Shown here: positions 10,555 through 22,017 of the stretch, piece after piece
How positions within the stretch are numbered: position 1 is the stretch's first letter
How the letters are laid out: each line of letters begins with the position of its first letter
From: Micropterix aruncella
Lineage: Eukaryota; Arthropoda; Insecta; Lepidoptera; Micropterigidae
NCBI GenBank assembly: GCA_944548615.1
Contig: OX155957.1
Location: forward strand, 7,119,219 to 7,183,218
DNA: 64,000 nt
Direction: 5' to 3'
Position numbers and translations under genes: made by a program
Notes under the pieces: generated by a model
Databases searched by the model: none
What the model was told of the DNA's origin: nothing
The model's input: only the letters and a program-made list of their open reading frames with translations

Positions 10555-11689
10555 ACAAGTGGGGACGAGGGAAGCGTTATTCGCAGTACAGGTTTTGGTG
10601 CAAAAATGTCAGGATATGCAGCAAAATGTCTTTCTATGTTCCATAGATTACGAAAAAGCATTTGACAGAGTGCAACATAATCGTCTTATTGCACTTCTGA
10701 ACGACATCGGACTGGACAAGAAAGACATCCGTATAATACAAAATCTGTACTGGAATCAGCGCGCCACTGTCAGAGTTGAAGAGGAAGGATCCAAGGAAAT
10801 TGACATTAAGAGGGGAGTGCGGCAGGGCATGCATGTCGCCGACTCTTTTTAACATCTACTCTGAAGCCATCACGACGGAAGCTCTGGAGGACTTGAACTG
10901 TCGCATTAAAATAAATTGCCGCCTCATCAACAACTTGAAGTATGCCGATGACACTGTTCTCATAGCATCTATATATACGGAAGCCGAGCTACAGGAGATT
11001 GTTGATCGAGTAAACGAGTGTAGTGTCAAAGCTGGTCTCAGGATGAATGTCACCAAGACTAAGTTTATGGTCATTTCTAACAATCCCAATATCCAACCTA
11101 GCGTATCTGTGGCGGGTCAAAAACTAGAACAAGTTGATAAATATAAATACCTTGGCACCTGATTTACACAAAACTGGGACTGTGAAGTAGAAATCAAAAC
11201 TAGCATCGAAATTGCACGCAGCGCCATTGGAAAAATGAAAAAGGTTCTTCGCAATCGAAACCTGAAAATCTCACTTCGAATACGTCTTCTCCAGTGCTAC
11301 GTCTGGTCCACACTTCTATGTAGGTGTGAGGCCTCAACTATTAAGGAAGAGCTCAGAAAACGTATAGAAGCATTCGAGATGTCGATATTTTGAACTGAGA
11401 AAGTCACCAATGAGGAAGTTCTACTACGTGTAGGCCAAAAACGCAATCTTTTGCAGACCATCAAACAGCGCAAAGTTGCATACCTGGGTCACGTGTTTAG
11501 ACACGACAGGTACCAACTCCTGCAACTCATTATGATGGGAAAAGTTGCAGGAAAGAGGAGACCTGGCCGTAGACGGAAATCTTGGTTGCGGAACATTCGA
11601 GAATGGACCGGGATTACAAGTGTCGCCGAATTGTTCGCCTGGCAAAGGACAAAAAGAAGTATGCAGAGCTGACTGCCAACCTTCACTAG
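10555..11689 (+). pseudogene. RTE-like LINE reverse transcriptase, 5'-truncated and broken
   Basis: The frame begins inside the palm domain: motif A CSIDYEKAFDRV, motif B GVRQG, then LSP-type SPTLFNIYSE and motif C YADDTVL (codons for YADD at 10941-10952), then the thumb and the C-terminal region GRRRKSWLRNIREWTG and AKDKKKYAELTANLH. Breaks: one extra A near 10829 shifts the frame between motif B and SPTLF; stops at 11160-11162 and 11391-11393; another shift near 11635. The endonuclease domain is missing. A 3' tail with AAGAAGAAGAATA follows. The enzyme would have copied LINE RNA at a nicked target; this copy cannot. The RTE-like placement rests on motif spacing and the GAA-type tail. Confidence 0.85.
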
Positions 11690-11719
11690 TTTGAGAGGCA
11701 CCCTAAGAAGAAGAATAAT

Positions 11720-12190
11720 TATTAAAAACACTACTTAGCTATGCCCGACCGCTTTAAAATTCGGCTTCGATTTCTTTCGACCGATTGGGATTAGTAGGTA
11801 TATCTTGCTTGGTCATTAAAAAATTGCGAAAATGTCAGAATAACTAATACAAAGTAGTAAATTTTACGCTGTTTCCATGCTAAAGTGCAGTAAATCGCGT
11901 TTGACATGATATTATGACACTTTGGTAACTATTTATTGACAAAAACCTATAGGGTTTTGGTTATCTCGATATAAATAATAAAACTATCATCGCAGTTTCA
12001 CTTGTATTTTTGAATTGTATATTTTTTCCACTTCTTTCGATTTTAGGGGTGGCAAATTTGGGGCCAATTTTTTTTATGTCTTACAGAAATTAATAACATT
12101 CATATTTATATACTTAAATGTCATTAGATCCACACAAACAATTCAACATGTAATATGTTTTTCCAATTAAATGAATTTTTATGACCAAAA
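11720..12190. other. Unassigned AT-rich DNA
   Basis: No coding signal or repeat family is recognised between the LINE tail and the hAT remnant. Confidence 0.4.
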
Positions 12191-12611
12191 TGAGTGCATT
12201 GTCATCATCAACCCTTACGGAAAAAGCCCTTTTCTCTGAAGAAATGTATCCTAATGATTTAGAGACTGACTTTCTTTTGAAAGAATTTAGGTAAAACCAG
12301 ATTCTGTGTTTGGAATGTCTGTGTGAAAGGTTTGTCTTCCTGTTCCTGAAAAAACATAATTTGCAAAACGTTTATCTAAACTTGCATATAGCAGTTCGCA
12401 TGGCCTTATGTACACCAGTGACAAATTGTTCAGATGGGGATGCTTTTCTTGCTTAAAACGGGTGAAGAATTATCTAACATCTACCTTAAGCCAAGAAAAA
12501 CTAAACGCCTTAGCTCTTTTGTGCATAGAGTCAGAACTAATGAACAAGATTTCATACAATGATATAATTGATAATTTTGCGAATAGAAAATCGCGCAAAA
12601 AGGTATTGTAA
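12190..12611 (+). pseudogene. hAT-type transposase C-terminal remnant
   Basis: Two pieces. At 12190-12290 a segment reads EEMYPNDLETDFLLKEF, typical of the region before the dimerisation domain. At 12358-12611 it reads LHIAVRMALCTPVTNC, then, after a one-base frame change near 12440, LKRVKNYLTSTLSQEKLNAL and DNFANRKSRKK. This is the hAT C-terminal dimerisation signature seen in ZMYM/THAP-associated hAT transposases. The N-terminal zinc finger and catalytic core are not visible. The element is dead. No hAT ends were located with confidence. Confidence 0.75.
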
Positions 12612-13388
12612 AACTTTCATAACTTAATTAATTGAATTTCATCGTCATCATCAGCCGGATTATTACCAGATAATTGAATATATTGTTTTTATACTATAAG
12701 AGCAATAACAATTATTTTATTACGTCTACCCAATGTACATTATTGTGTAAGTAGTATTAAGGCATATCTTACCCTGCCTTATTAGTAGTACTAGTACATT
12801 ATTGAGATTTTATTAGCTCAGAAATATACCCAAAAACTATTCCTTGTGGAATCTTAACTAAATCGTTGGGTTGTAAAAATAATCAAGGAACTGACACATC
12901 GATCCCCTAACTCACAATCATACTAATTACGGGGGGAATGTGGTGTAGTAAAGACGTTAGGACATAAATCATAAAGTTACAATTTCATTCACAAAAAAAT
13001 ATGTATATAATTGTGAACTAGGGTATCGAATTGTAGAGGTCGGTAGAGAGGGAAACATTTTAATAGCCTACTCGCGGCTAATTGTATTGTATGTATTTGC
13101 AAAAATGTATTAGCCCAATACCTTAGATGAGATCGCAGAAGAGCCAGATCCGCCATCTTGTTTCAAAATGGCGGCAGCTCAAAGATAAAAAAAACATATC
13201 TTAACAACCATAGGTCCAAACTTGATATGATATATCGTTGGAAAGCTCTTGTTAACCCCTACATTTTTCTTGAAATTTATTTTTAATTATTAAAAAAAAA
13301 ACATTTTTTTCAAATTTATTTAATAGTTTTATAATAGCTGGCCAAAGAAATCTACATTTAATGGGTGCGTGTCAACGATTTTTTTGGA
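12612..13388. other. Unassigned AT-rich DNA
   Basis: Contains a short palindrome CCGCCATCTTGTTTCAAAAT-GGCGG near 13150-13174. No gene is seen. Confidence 0.4.
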
Positions 13389-13519
13389 AGGCAGTGGCTA
13401 CGCGCCCGTCCAAATGAATAGTTCTTATATGTTCTAACCTAACCTAACGTGTTCGTTTGCCTTTCGCAATTACAGAAAGCATACGATAAGTGGACGGGCG
13501 CGATTAGCCACTGCGTTTT
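13389..13519. mobile_element. Small hairpin MITE
   Basis: Inverted ends: GCAGTGGCTACGCGCCCGTC on the left and its near-complement (GACGGGCGCGATTAGCCACTGC) on the right, enclosing ~80 bp. About 130 bp in total. The word CCTAACCTAAC lies inside but is only two telomere-like units. Confidence 0.65.
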
Positions 13520-13599
13520 TGGAATGATCTGGAGGGATTTTGTATAACTGATCTGGTAACACTGACAAAACTAGCATTGGTACCTACAAGACTAACAAA

Positions 13600-14400
13600 A
13601 AAACAAAATTCTCGGGTCAAGACTCGCAAACATACGAATCTTGGGTCAAGACCTGTAACCATACGAGTCCTTGAGTCAAGACTGGCAATTTTGATTTTCT
13701 TGGTATGCATGGCATAACGCGTCCTTTAAATTTTGTGTATAACGGAAACCTAGATGTTTGCAATCTGGCAAGGATCATGCTAGCTCTACGTGCTCAGTAG
13801 AGCAGGGGCGGATCTATATAAGAACTTTTTGGTCTGCAGCCCGTGGCCCCGGGGGTATAAAGGCCCCAGCCTCCATTGAAGACAATGGACAATATTGTAA
13901 TTTTTAAAAATTCCTACGACAAAGTTGGCAACCCTGACATCAATTAAACCATATGCGCGCGGAAATCGAACGGCATAGGGGATTCCCCGTCGCTTGTTTT
14001 CAGGGTATTTATTCGCAAACGCATACAGTCATTCGCAGCTCACTAAGGCCGGCAATACACAATTACAGACATAGTGAAAAATAAAGTGTATTTATTACCC
14101 AAATATTACGTATAGTTACGAAGCTATATGAACCCTGTGTAATGGTCATTCAAATGACGCATCACGCATGCCAAGAAAATCTGAATTGCGAGTCATAACT
14201 CAAGACTCGTACGTTTGTGAGTCTTGACCAAAGACTATTACGTGTACGAGTCTTGAGTCAAGACTAAAAAAAATAAAATTCTTGACCTAAAATTTGCTAA
14301 TTTACAAGTCTTGAGTTTTATTCTTTTAGTCTTGACTCAAGACTGGATTCTGGGGTCAAATTTCGCAGCGTATGTACGTGTCTTGGGGCAAGACTAAAAT
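13600..14400. repeat. Large foldback with repeated AP-1-like palindromes
   Basis: The left arm, about 13600-13725, is the inverted counterpart of about 14150-14270; both contain copies of a ~35 bp unit with TGGGTCAAGACTCG/TACGAGTCTTGA. Perfect odd palindromes AGTCTTGAGTCAAGACT (14249-14265) and AGTCTTGACTCAAGACT (14328-14344) occur on the right side. The core TGAGTCA is the AP-1/TRE word. The loop contains a GC-rich patch beginning CAGGGGCGGATC near 13803. Confidence 0.65.
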
Positions 14401-14727
14401 AAAACTGTTTTCTTATATCAAGAGTTCTTTATTTTTGGCAATGCATAATTAAACTATTAATTTTATTTAAAATTTAGAAGTCTTAGTGTTTCTGGGTCCA
14501 AAGTATACATTCAAATAAAGGATAAATACGTAAATCAATTTCAATTTAAAATAAAAACAGATTTAAAAAAATGTACTTCATTTTATAAATATATACCACG
14601 GTCAGTCATATCATGCTTGGTTTATTTAGTTCAGTCATTGATTTTATTACACTATAAAATCAATGGTTCAGTCCTAGTCCAAATATATTTTTTGTAAATA
14701 AATGAAATACAATTACATTTGTATTTT
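14401..14727. other. AT-rich spacer
   Basis: No feature is recognised between the foldback and the satellite. Confidence 0.4.
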
Positions 14728-15640
14728 TAGGATTAACACTTGAAATATGTTTAAAAAAACACATTGTCCTTAAAAGACTTGCAGTTATATTCATTCCGAT
14801 AAAAATACGTTATTACATTATATGGCATTACGAATTGACTTAATTATATACGTGCTTTCAAATCAATTCAGTTAGTATTTATACGATGAACACTCGAAAA
14901 GTGCTTAAAAAGAAAACAAACTTGTCTACCGAAAACTTATAGCGGTATCTATTTCGATAAAAATATTTTAGTAAATTAAGTGACGTAACAAATTGACTTT
15001 AGAATATATGTGCTTTCAAATCAATTCAGTTGGTGATTCTAGGATAAACACTCGAAATGTCTTTAATAAAGAAAACACATTTTTACAAGGAAAATTGGCA
15101 GTGATATTTATTTCGATAAAAATACGGTATTAAATTTAAAGACGCAAGGAATTGACTTAAGAATATATATGCTTTCAAATCAATTCAGTTGGTGATTCTA
15201 GGAAGAACACTCGTAACGTCTTTAATAAAAAAACACATTTGTCTAACAAAGAGTTGTAATGATATTTATTTCGATAATAATACGTTATTAAATTAAGTGA
15301 CATAAGGAATTGACTTAAGAATCAATGTGCTTTCAAATCAATTCAGTTGGTGATTCTAGGATGAACACTCGAAATGTCTTTAATAAAAAAAAACACATTT
15401 GTCTAAGGAAGACTTGCAGCGATATTTATTTCGATTAAAATACGTTATTAAATTAAGTGACGTAAGGAATTGACTTAAGAATCTATGTGCTTTCAAATCA
15501 ATTAATTTGGTTATTCTAGGAAGAACACTCAAAATGTATTTAATAAAAAAACACATTTGTCAAACGAAGACTTGCAATGATATTTACTTTGATAAAAATA
15601 TGTTATTAAATTAAGTAATATAAAGAATTTACTTGAGAAT
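14728..15640 (+). repeat. Satellite array, 159 bp unit, ~6 copies
   Basis: The phrase GCTTTCAAATCAATT recurs at about 14854, 15012, 15171, 15329 and 15489, giving a unit of 158-160 bp. Each unit also holds GGTGATTCTAGGA-like, CACTCGAAATGTCTTTAATA-like and TTATTTCGATAAAAATACG-like blocks. The outer copies are more divergent than the inner ones, as expected of a decaying array. Confidence 0.85.
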
Positions 15641-15907
15641 ATATTCTTGGTTTTAGAAAAAATATTAAAACCAATTTTGCATTCATGCAAACGTATCGCA
15701 TGTGTTGGTTCGAGTATATTGACTTAGTCTAAGAAAATATATACTTAAAATAACGAAATTTTTGAAACTAATATTACATTGATACAAAAAACTCACGTTT
15801 GTCGATTCAAAAATACTGACTTCCTCTAAGAAAATATCTACTTAAAATAACACTATAAACTTAAAACTTTCGCGAGTCTCAATTTGAGAAATCGTTTCTT
15901 TCTGTGT
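15641..15907 (+). repeat. Second tandem repeat, ~105 bp unit
   Basis: Two to three copies of a unit with CTAAGAAAATATATACTTAAAATAAC (split as CTAAGAAAATAT and ACTTAAAATAAC). It follows the 159 bp array directly and may be a further part of the same structure. Confidence 0.55.
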
Positions 15908-16139
15908 AGGTAATCATATGGCAATAAAAATAACTTTATAAATCACAACTTATGGAACACTTCAAGACAATATCAAAAATGCCCAAAATTTTTCCACGAC
16001 CAAATTCGTCGTTTTCTTTTTATTTAAGGAACATACGGACCTGGCTACTGAAATACACAGAGTACAATACCGACCTAACAGGATGCATAAATCATCTTAA
16101 AGAAACCGACGTCCTAACATAATTACTTTGAGTAGCAAA

Positions 16140-16460
16140 ACTGACTTGACAAACTACCTCTATTAGCAAAATTTGCGGAAAAACTTGTGAAGAAACTGAA
16201 TAAGCAATCTAAAGGTAGTTTCTATCGAGAGGGCTTTAAGGCTTTATGTGGATGTGGCTGTTCTTGATTTGGCCAAAGCATTCGATAAAGTATATTTTAA
16301 ATAACTGTTAGAAATATTTCTGCAGATTCGGATACTACGCAACGAATTAGACTGGTTCCGATTTGTATTATAGAACAGGCCATATAATTGTATAGAATAA
16401 TAATGCAATCTTGTAGTAAATCAAGTACTACCCTCAATGTACTATATCAGAACTGATTCT
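16140..16460 (+). pseudogene. LINE reverse-transcriptase scrap with motif A
   Basis: At about 16250-16300 the plus strand reads VDVAVLDLAKAFDKV, the polymerase motif A of jockey-like LINEs, followed by a degraded LLEIFLQIRILRNELDWF-like stretch. Stops and shifts break it on both sides and no downstream YADD is seen. It is an old internal fragment. Confidence 0.5.
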
Positions 16461-17312
16461 ATTTCAATAAACACTATTTTTTAAAGCAAATCATCGTGGT
16501 CACCATGTACTATAACGATAACAATTTTATAATGCTTCAACGACCAATTCGATTGTGAAAAAATTATGCTCGTCTTTAGTAACGTTTTGATATATTCTAG
16601 AGGTGTAATTGATTTACTCCTCATTGACAAAGTTATTTTTATCACCATTGGAATCTCTATCAACATTAGTGTCATTGTTTGTTTTGTTTTAGCTCGATCG
16701 TTTGTGCATTGTGTTTGTGTCGTACGGATGTTAGTGTCTACAGGGTGTTAATTGTAGACTACATACGCTTTTAATCATCTCAATTTCTGCGATCAAACGT
16801 ACAACCACATTTTTGACTAGAAAGTGAACAGCGCATTCATATAGAAATACACTTTCAGCAATACGCATTTGTCATATGGCAATTCGCATGTGGCGACATG
16901 TATTCGTCTGCAGAATATATGTCATTCAGCATAAACACCAGATGTCAACCTACTACTAGTAAAACCATTATATATTCATGGATGCGACAGCTTAGAGTCT
17001 TGCAAATGTGATTCTCTACAAATAGGAACTTCAGAAGTCTCTACAATAGGAATCTTTGAAATATCTAAGAATCACAAGATTACTTACTCCGTTGGCACTC
17101 CCATATTCGTAACCTGGCTACAAAGGTGTGAATCGTTGGATATGTTTTCAAAGAATTAAGGAATATGTGCTCCTATCCCTCCCGTACAGAATATGTGCCA
17201 GATTCATTGCATGTTGCGCAGAAAAAGATATTATATCACTTATCAAGGCTTGCACTTTGTCAAATACTTTGGGTAAAGCAAGAATAACCCGCGTTCACAT
17301 AAAGCTTTCTTC
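16461..17312. other. Unassigned DNA
   Basis: Contains open frames of about 61-64 codons without recognisable motifs. No RNA gene was seen. Confidence 0.35.
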
Positions 17313-17950
17313 AAGATTTTAGACCACAATAATTGACCTATGTCTGTAATCAGTAGTTGCAGTTATTCCTGGGATTATAATGTAGGTATGAATGGCGTAC
17401 AACATAACCTTAAGTCTTATTTTTTGTCATTTAGATATACGTAATTATTATAATGAATATGATATTATGACAGATTCAATTTTAGATCATAATAAATGAC
17501 TTATGTTACCTATTTCTGTAATCAGTAGTTGCAATTATTCTTCGGATCATAATGTACGTATGAATCGCATACAACATAAACTAAAAGTCTTATTGTTAGT
17601 CATAAAGTTAATACGTAATTATTATGATGAAGACATTTTAGACCATAATAATTGACTTCTGTTACTATTTTTGTAATTAGTAGTTGCAATTATTTTTCGG
17701 TTGTTTGATTTAGACTATAGACTATAATTGATTTCTGTTACCTATTACTGTAATCAGTAGTTGCAATTATTCTTCGGATCATAATTATCATATGAATCAC
17801 ATCAAACACAGTAATTTAGATAATGCGTAATTATTATGATCAAGAGGATCTTACTAGAAATTGATTTTAGAGCATAATTTGATTTCTGTTACCTATTTCT
17901 GTAATCAGTAGTTGCTAATACGTAATTATTTTGATGAAGAGGATATTTTG
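17313..17950 (+). repeat. Irregular satellite with CTGTAATCAGTAGTTGCA
   Basis: The word CTGTAATCAGTAGTTGCA, or a one-base variant, recurs near 17344, 17517, 17670, 17749 and 17904, with shared flanks (GACTTATGTTACCTATT and CGTAATTATTATGATGAAGA). Intervals are about 173, 153, 79 and 155 bp, so whole or half units have been lost. Confidence 0.75.
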
Positions 17951-18345
17951 AGAAGTCTTCCCCTTTGAGTTACATATTTAAATAATCACGTGCTGATAGA
18001 ACCCAGCACCGCGCTAGATGTAGGACGATCTCTTTTTAGTCTAAGCCATCGGAGCTTTTGAAGCGGTTAATTTAACTTCGCCTTTGCGAGTTTAAATTGC
18101 GTGACGAATGCGAGACGGCTTCATTTCGACGAGCTCTTTTTCCGCTATCGTCGCCTACGAAACGGAAACGCGTATATTAAACGTAACCGTTTACTGCGCT
18201 ACCTACCTACCCGTTATCTTCTTTCGGAGACTAGTCATTTTGTCTTTCGCTATCTTGTGCTATACAATATAATACAATATTCTATTTTAGTAGGTAGGTA
18301 TTCCTGCTATTGTATGCATCAAAATTCTACAATTGATTTATTAAA
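17951..18345. other. Unassigned DNA
   Basis: Slightly GC-richer. A 91-codon open frame (18101-18376) has no motif I know. No RNA gene or repeat was identified. Confidence 0.35.
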
Positions 18346-18960
18346 AAAAAACGTAACTATACTGCTAGTTGTATGATTGCAATATTATTAAAATAATAAC
18401 AGTAATTCAAATAATTCAAGTCCGGAAATAATTAAATGAAATAGAACCAAGTAAACATATTAAAAGGAATAAAAACACGACTGCCGTTACAAAAAGTGGA
18501 CTGTATTTATAATTATTTTGATTACGGTTTTGATGTAATATTTATGGTTTATGTATTTATCCATATAGATTCATAGATATTTTCCGAATGTACTCAATCA
18601 GTACATTCATTTGATACTAAACACGATATATTTATGTTAATTTATAGACATTTGGAGATTTAGACATTTAGACAACTATTTACTAGATATTTGGACAGTT
18701 AAGGTATCCTATGACACTCGGGATGACAACACGATTCTAACAATACCACATAATTAGTTACATACATAAGATACCGTAGAATAAAGAAACGGAAAATATA
18801 CATAGATGAACCCTGAACACATTACACTCCTTTTTTGTTGGGCAGTCGTGTAAAAACGTGACTATACTGATATTTGTATGATTGCAATATTGTTAAAATA
18901 ATAACAATAATCCAATGTACGAAAATAATTAAATAAAATAGAGATAATGACGTCACAATG
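18346..18960. repeat. Direct repeats bracketing a dispersed repeat
   Basis: A ~95 bp sequence (CGTAACTATACTGCTAGTTG ... AAATAATTAAATGAAATAGA) at 18346-18440 is repeated at about 18850-18950. Between them, 18440-18725 matches 35875-36155 (shared blocks CGTTACAAAAAGTG and TATTTATCCATATAGAT). The arrangement is that of a dispersed element with partial duplication. Its class is unknown. Confidence 0.55.
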
Positions 18961-18984
18961 ATCAATTATAAAAAATATTATTAC

Positions 18985-20170
18985 TACTAATAATAATAAA
19001 ACGCTTTATTTGATGAAACAAATCGGCGAGCGTATTGCGTTGAAGCAATATTTTACAGCTAACCTTAACCTAATTGGAAAACTAATATTAAAATCACCTA
19101 TAAAGGCAGCTCATATCAAATACATCTAACATTAAAATTCAACATAAATTATTTTTTCTAAAAGCAATAAACCTTTAATGACGCAGAGCAGGGTACGGGT
19201 AGGGGACGAGAGAAATGTATAAGCGCGTGTTAAAGTATTCTTTAAGCCTGCGTTTGAAGTAATACAAACTCGGTGCTGTCCTTACATGTGTGGGCAAAGT
19301 ATGCCAGAAACGGCCTCCATGTACGGAGAGGGAGTGCGAATAGAAATTACTACAGTGACCAGGGATCGAGAGCAACTAGAGCTGTCGACTACAACGAGCG
19401 AGCACGTCGCCTCGGGAAGTTTTAACGATATTGATCGTTCTGTCTGCCGTGAGGTGACCGCAGAAAACTTAGGACAAAACAGTCCACCGTCAAGTTCCGC
19501 CACGAGCCCGTAAAAAGCCGACGCCTTACTGCGAGATACCTAGGTGAGTCAACCAGCGGCACGACACTTGCGCCCTTACTACCAGACTGGTTACGGGTAC
19601 GGGGTCGCTTGCGCGGTCCTCTCCCTTACGTAGCGGTGAAACGGTGTCTACCGAATCTATCACGGACCAAGGCATCCTTTGCCCGGCTGTTCACCCAGTA
19701 TCGGGTAGCCGATGGCCGTTTCAAGAGCAGTCGCCGTAAGGTGAAGAACTACCCCCGCTCTATAGGAGACAGTACTGTTTCCAGATTCTCCCGACTGTCA
19801 GTCAGAATGCACGATCGATTGGCTGAAGCCGCACGGTGCGCAAACCGTCTAGGAGCGCCAGAAAATTGACTTCTGGGGGAAACTGGCCCTCAGGCCAGAG
19901 TCCTACCCGGGCTCGCACTTCATACGTAGAGGCCGCCGGATGGATGTTGAACCGTAAGTGTAACCGACCCTGAACAGATGGGTCTTCGTGGCCAACTCCA
20001 ACAGGCCCATTAGCTCCCAGGGATCGAGAGCAGTAGGTTGTCTTCAGATCTCAGAGGGCGCGTGAGCTGACAGAGCATTGAACCTAGGAGTACTTATGAG
20101 ATCGCCCAGAGCGGCCCCCTCCAAGATTCTGAAGATCAAACCGAGGACTCAAGTATCTCTCCTTTTTCGG
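18985..20170 (-). pseudogene. LINE polymerase C-terminal end, split by a GCR element
   Basis: The minus strand from 20170 to 20033 reads LTRPLRSEDNLLLSIPG and continues, after removal of 19375-20032, into HCSNFYSHSLSVHGGRFWHT and FKRRLKEYF at 19361-19175. This is the C-terminal signature of a jockey/CR1-like polymerase. The 3' untranslated tail runs to about 18985 and ends in an ATT-rich stretch. The reading frame was intact at this point until the GCR element inserted. Confidence 0.8.
19375..20018 (+). mobile_element. GCR element 1 (GC-rich dispersed family)
   Basis: A 644 bp element bounded by a perfect 14 bp direct repeat AGGGATCGAGAGCA at 19361-19374 and 20019-20032. It starts ACTAGAGCTGTCGACTACAA and ends CCCATTAGCTCCC. 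It is much richer in G and C than its surroundings. There is no poly(A) tail. The same-strand frame 19609-19869 overlaps a segment conserved in other copies (RGPLPY.AVKRC.PNLS and FKSSRRKV). I do not recognise the family. The flanking repeats and the split host frame show it is a discrete inserted unit. Confidence 0.85.
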
Positions 20171-21530
20171 TCGTTTCAGTTTCAATCTGTTACTCTGTAA
20201 TATGGTCATACTTTCTTAGGTATAAAGCGAATGCAGACATTTTGCAGCCTTTCAACCTCGGTGGCTAGAAATTAGATAAAGATAAAGAAGATAAAAAGGA
20301 AATGTCAAATCCAGGGTTATGCCTTCGTTAAATTAAATTTTTAAGGTTGAATATACATTAAGTAAGAATAAAAGTTATCTTAATTCTTACCTTTACTATC
20401 GTTCTGCAAATTGAACGTGTCCACAAAAAAATCAGATGAACGGATCGGAAAAATAATAAAAAATACATATTTTTTTAAATATGTATTTTTTGACATTTTA
20501 GGTTATTGAAAGCCAAATTTTACACGAAATAGTAAGTAAAACTGCATAATAACATAATTGATTACTTCAAAACTAACAAAGTAGATTTTGAATGTAGATA
20601 CCTAATTAATAAATTACCTTAATTTCGAATGTTTTCTGGATTAAATATTTTAACCACGTGACTACTGGCTTAAAAACAATGTTATTATAAGGTTCCCTTC
20701 CTAAGTTGGTTCCTAAGTCCCTTAAAGTACAGTTTCGACCCACCGTGTGGAGTGCGCTTTTCTCGGTCGGCGGTAGATCGCACGACGCGCTCAATACTTA
20801 TATTAAATTATAATTGCTGGCAATTAACTGGTTACTTTTACGTACAATAAACAACTCGGAATAGCTGCATCATAGTACAGTACTTAATTAGATTACCAGT
20901 CGGCTATTTTCGTGCTACCATTTTTTGCAGCGTTTTATCATCGGGCCGCCGCTGCACAGTCAGAAGCACGCGACCTTGACATTTTTATTCCCCGATTGCC
21001 AAGCGGCAGGAAATGAGCCTTGATTACGTCTCATTAAATTTAATCTAACTACAATTAAACCGGCATCGAAACGCGGATTGCCGTACACGTAAGCGATAGG
21101 CGTGGAGAAGATGACTGACTAGAATAATACGTGTACGTACTTGAATAATACGAATACGTACGCAATCACATTATGGAAGTACCGCCGCACAGTGTTTCGT
21201 TTCATACTAGCTAGACAAGCTAGGTATCGTATTCTGGAACCGTGACGTCACGGAGGTATTTATGTATAGTTAGCGCTACAAATTAAATGCTATCAGCACC
21301 ATCTGGATGTCGCCAGAAGTGTTGCCAAAACGTACTATGGCAATGAGCAATCTAATACCCTATATAATGAATGATGCAAGCCAGACAGTAATAATTTAAC
21401 ATCGAATTCTGCAACGATGAGGACACGGAGTTATTTATGAGTAGTAAAAGCAAAAAATAAAGTAGTAATTTTACCTCTAATGCACTTTCCCTAATAAATA
21501 GAAATTTCAAAACCCAACTGCATTTTATAG
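20171..21530. other. Unique-looking intergenic DNA
   Basis: Includes an AT-rich perfect hairpin near 20458-20495 (AAAAAATACATATTT and its complement). The part 20880-21320 is GC-richer and free of recognised repeats, so it may be older host non-coding sequence. No gene was identified. Confidence 0.4.
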
Positions 21531-21720
21531 CGTCCGTAACCCCGTTGACACCGGTTCTCCTCGTTGTTACCGAAGTTAAGCATCGGCGGGCGCGGTCAAT
21601 ACTAGGATGGGTGACCGCCTGAGTGTTTGACTGCGTGATGCTACAAATGCCCACCTAGAAGATGTTGCCAATAGGCAACAAGGCGGGTTCCACGAAAAGG
21701 CATATGCCTTGTGGGTATAT
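21531..21720 (+). repeat. 5S-rRNA-like dispersed repeat
   Basis: The plus strand matches the insect 5S pattern: CACCGGTTCTC, then CCGAAGTTAAGCATCGGCGG, GCGCGGTCAATAC and GGATGGGTGACCGCC, covering the internal control region. The 5' end begins CGTCCGTAACCCCGTTGACA, and the 3' end departs from 5S after TGACCGCCTGAG. A 3' module with GTTGCCAATAGGCAACAAGGCGGG continues to about 21720 and is shared in part with the 33.5-35 kb array. It is not a normal 5S gene because the 3' end does not pair with the 5' end. Confidence 0.75.
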
Positions 21721-22017
21721 AAAAGAAATAATAATATGTGATTGCCACTCCAGGATCACGGTCATGTTTAAGTCGTGTTCAGTACTCATTTTGTGACTTT
21801 AAAGGAATGAAACGTACCCCGGAAGATTTGAAGTATTGTTATCACTTATACTTTTTTTAATTCTTTTAAATGTCCTCTTAAAGATATATACATTTTATTA
21901 TACTAAGTGGTTCAATTCAAATGGAAAAACTGTTGAAACTTTAAATGGCAAAATTTCCCGAAAGGTTATATTAGTTATTTGTTAGCTAGATAATTAAACT
22001 TGTATACTATCAAGAAA

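Noticed and set aside
13437..13448. Telomere-like CCTAACCTAAC
   Set aside because: Only two units, inside a small MITE; not a telomeric tract.
14728..15640. CRISPR-like array
   Set aside because: The units are repeated over their whole 159 bp, not short repeats with unique spacers, and the genome is eukaryotic.
7314..15907. Perfect 13 bp inverted words ACACAGAAAGAAA and TTTCTTTCTGTGT, 8.6 kb apart, as ends of one large transposon
   Set aside because: In 64 kb of AT-rich DNA many 13 bp inverted matches are expected by chance; the similarity does not extend inward and there is no flanking duplication.
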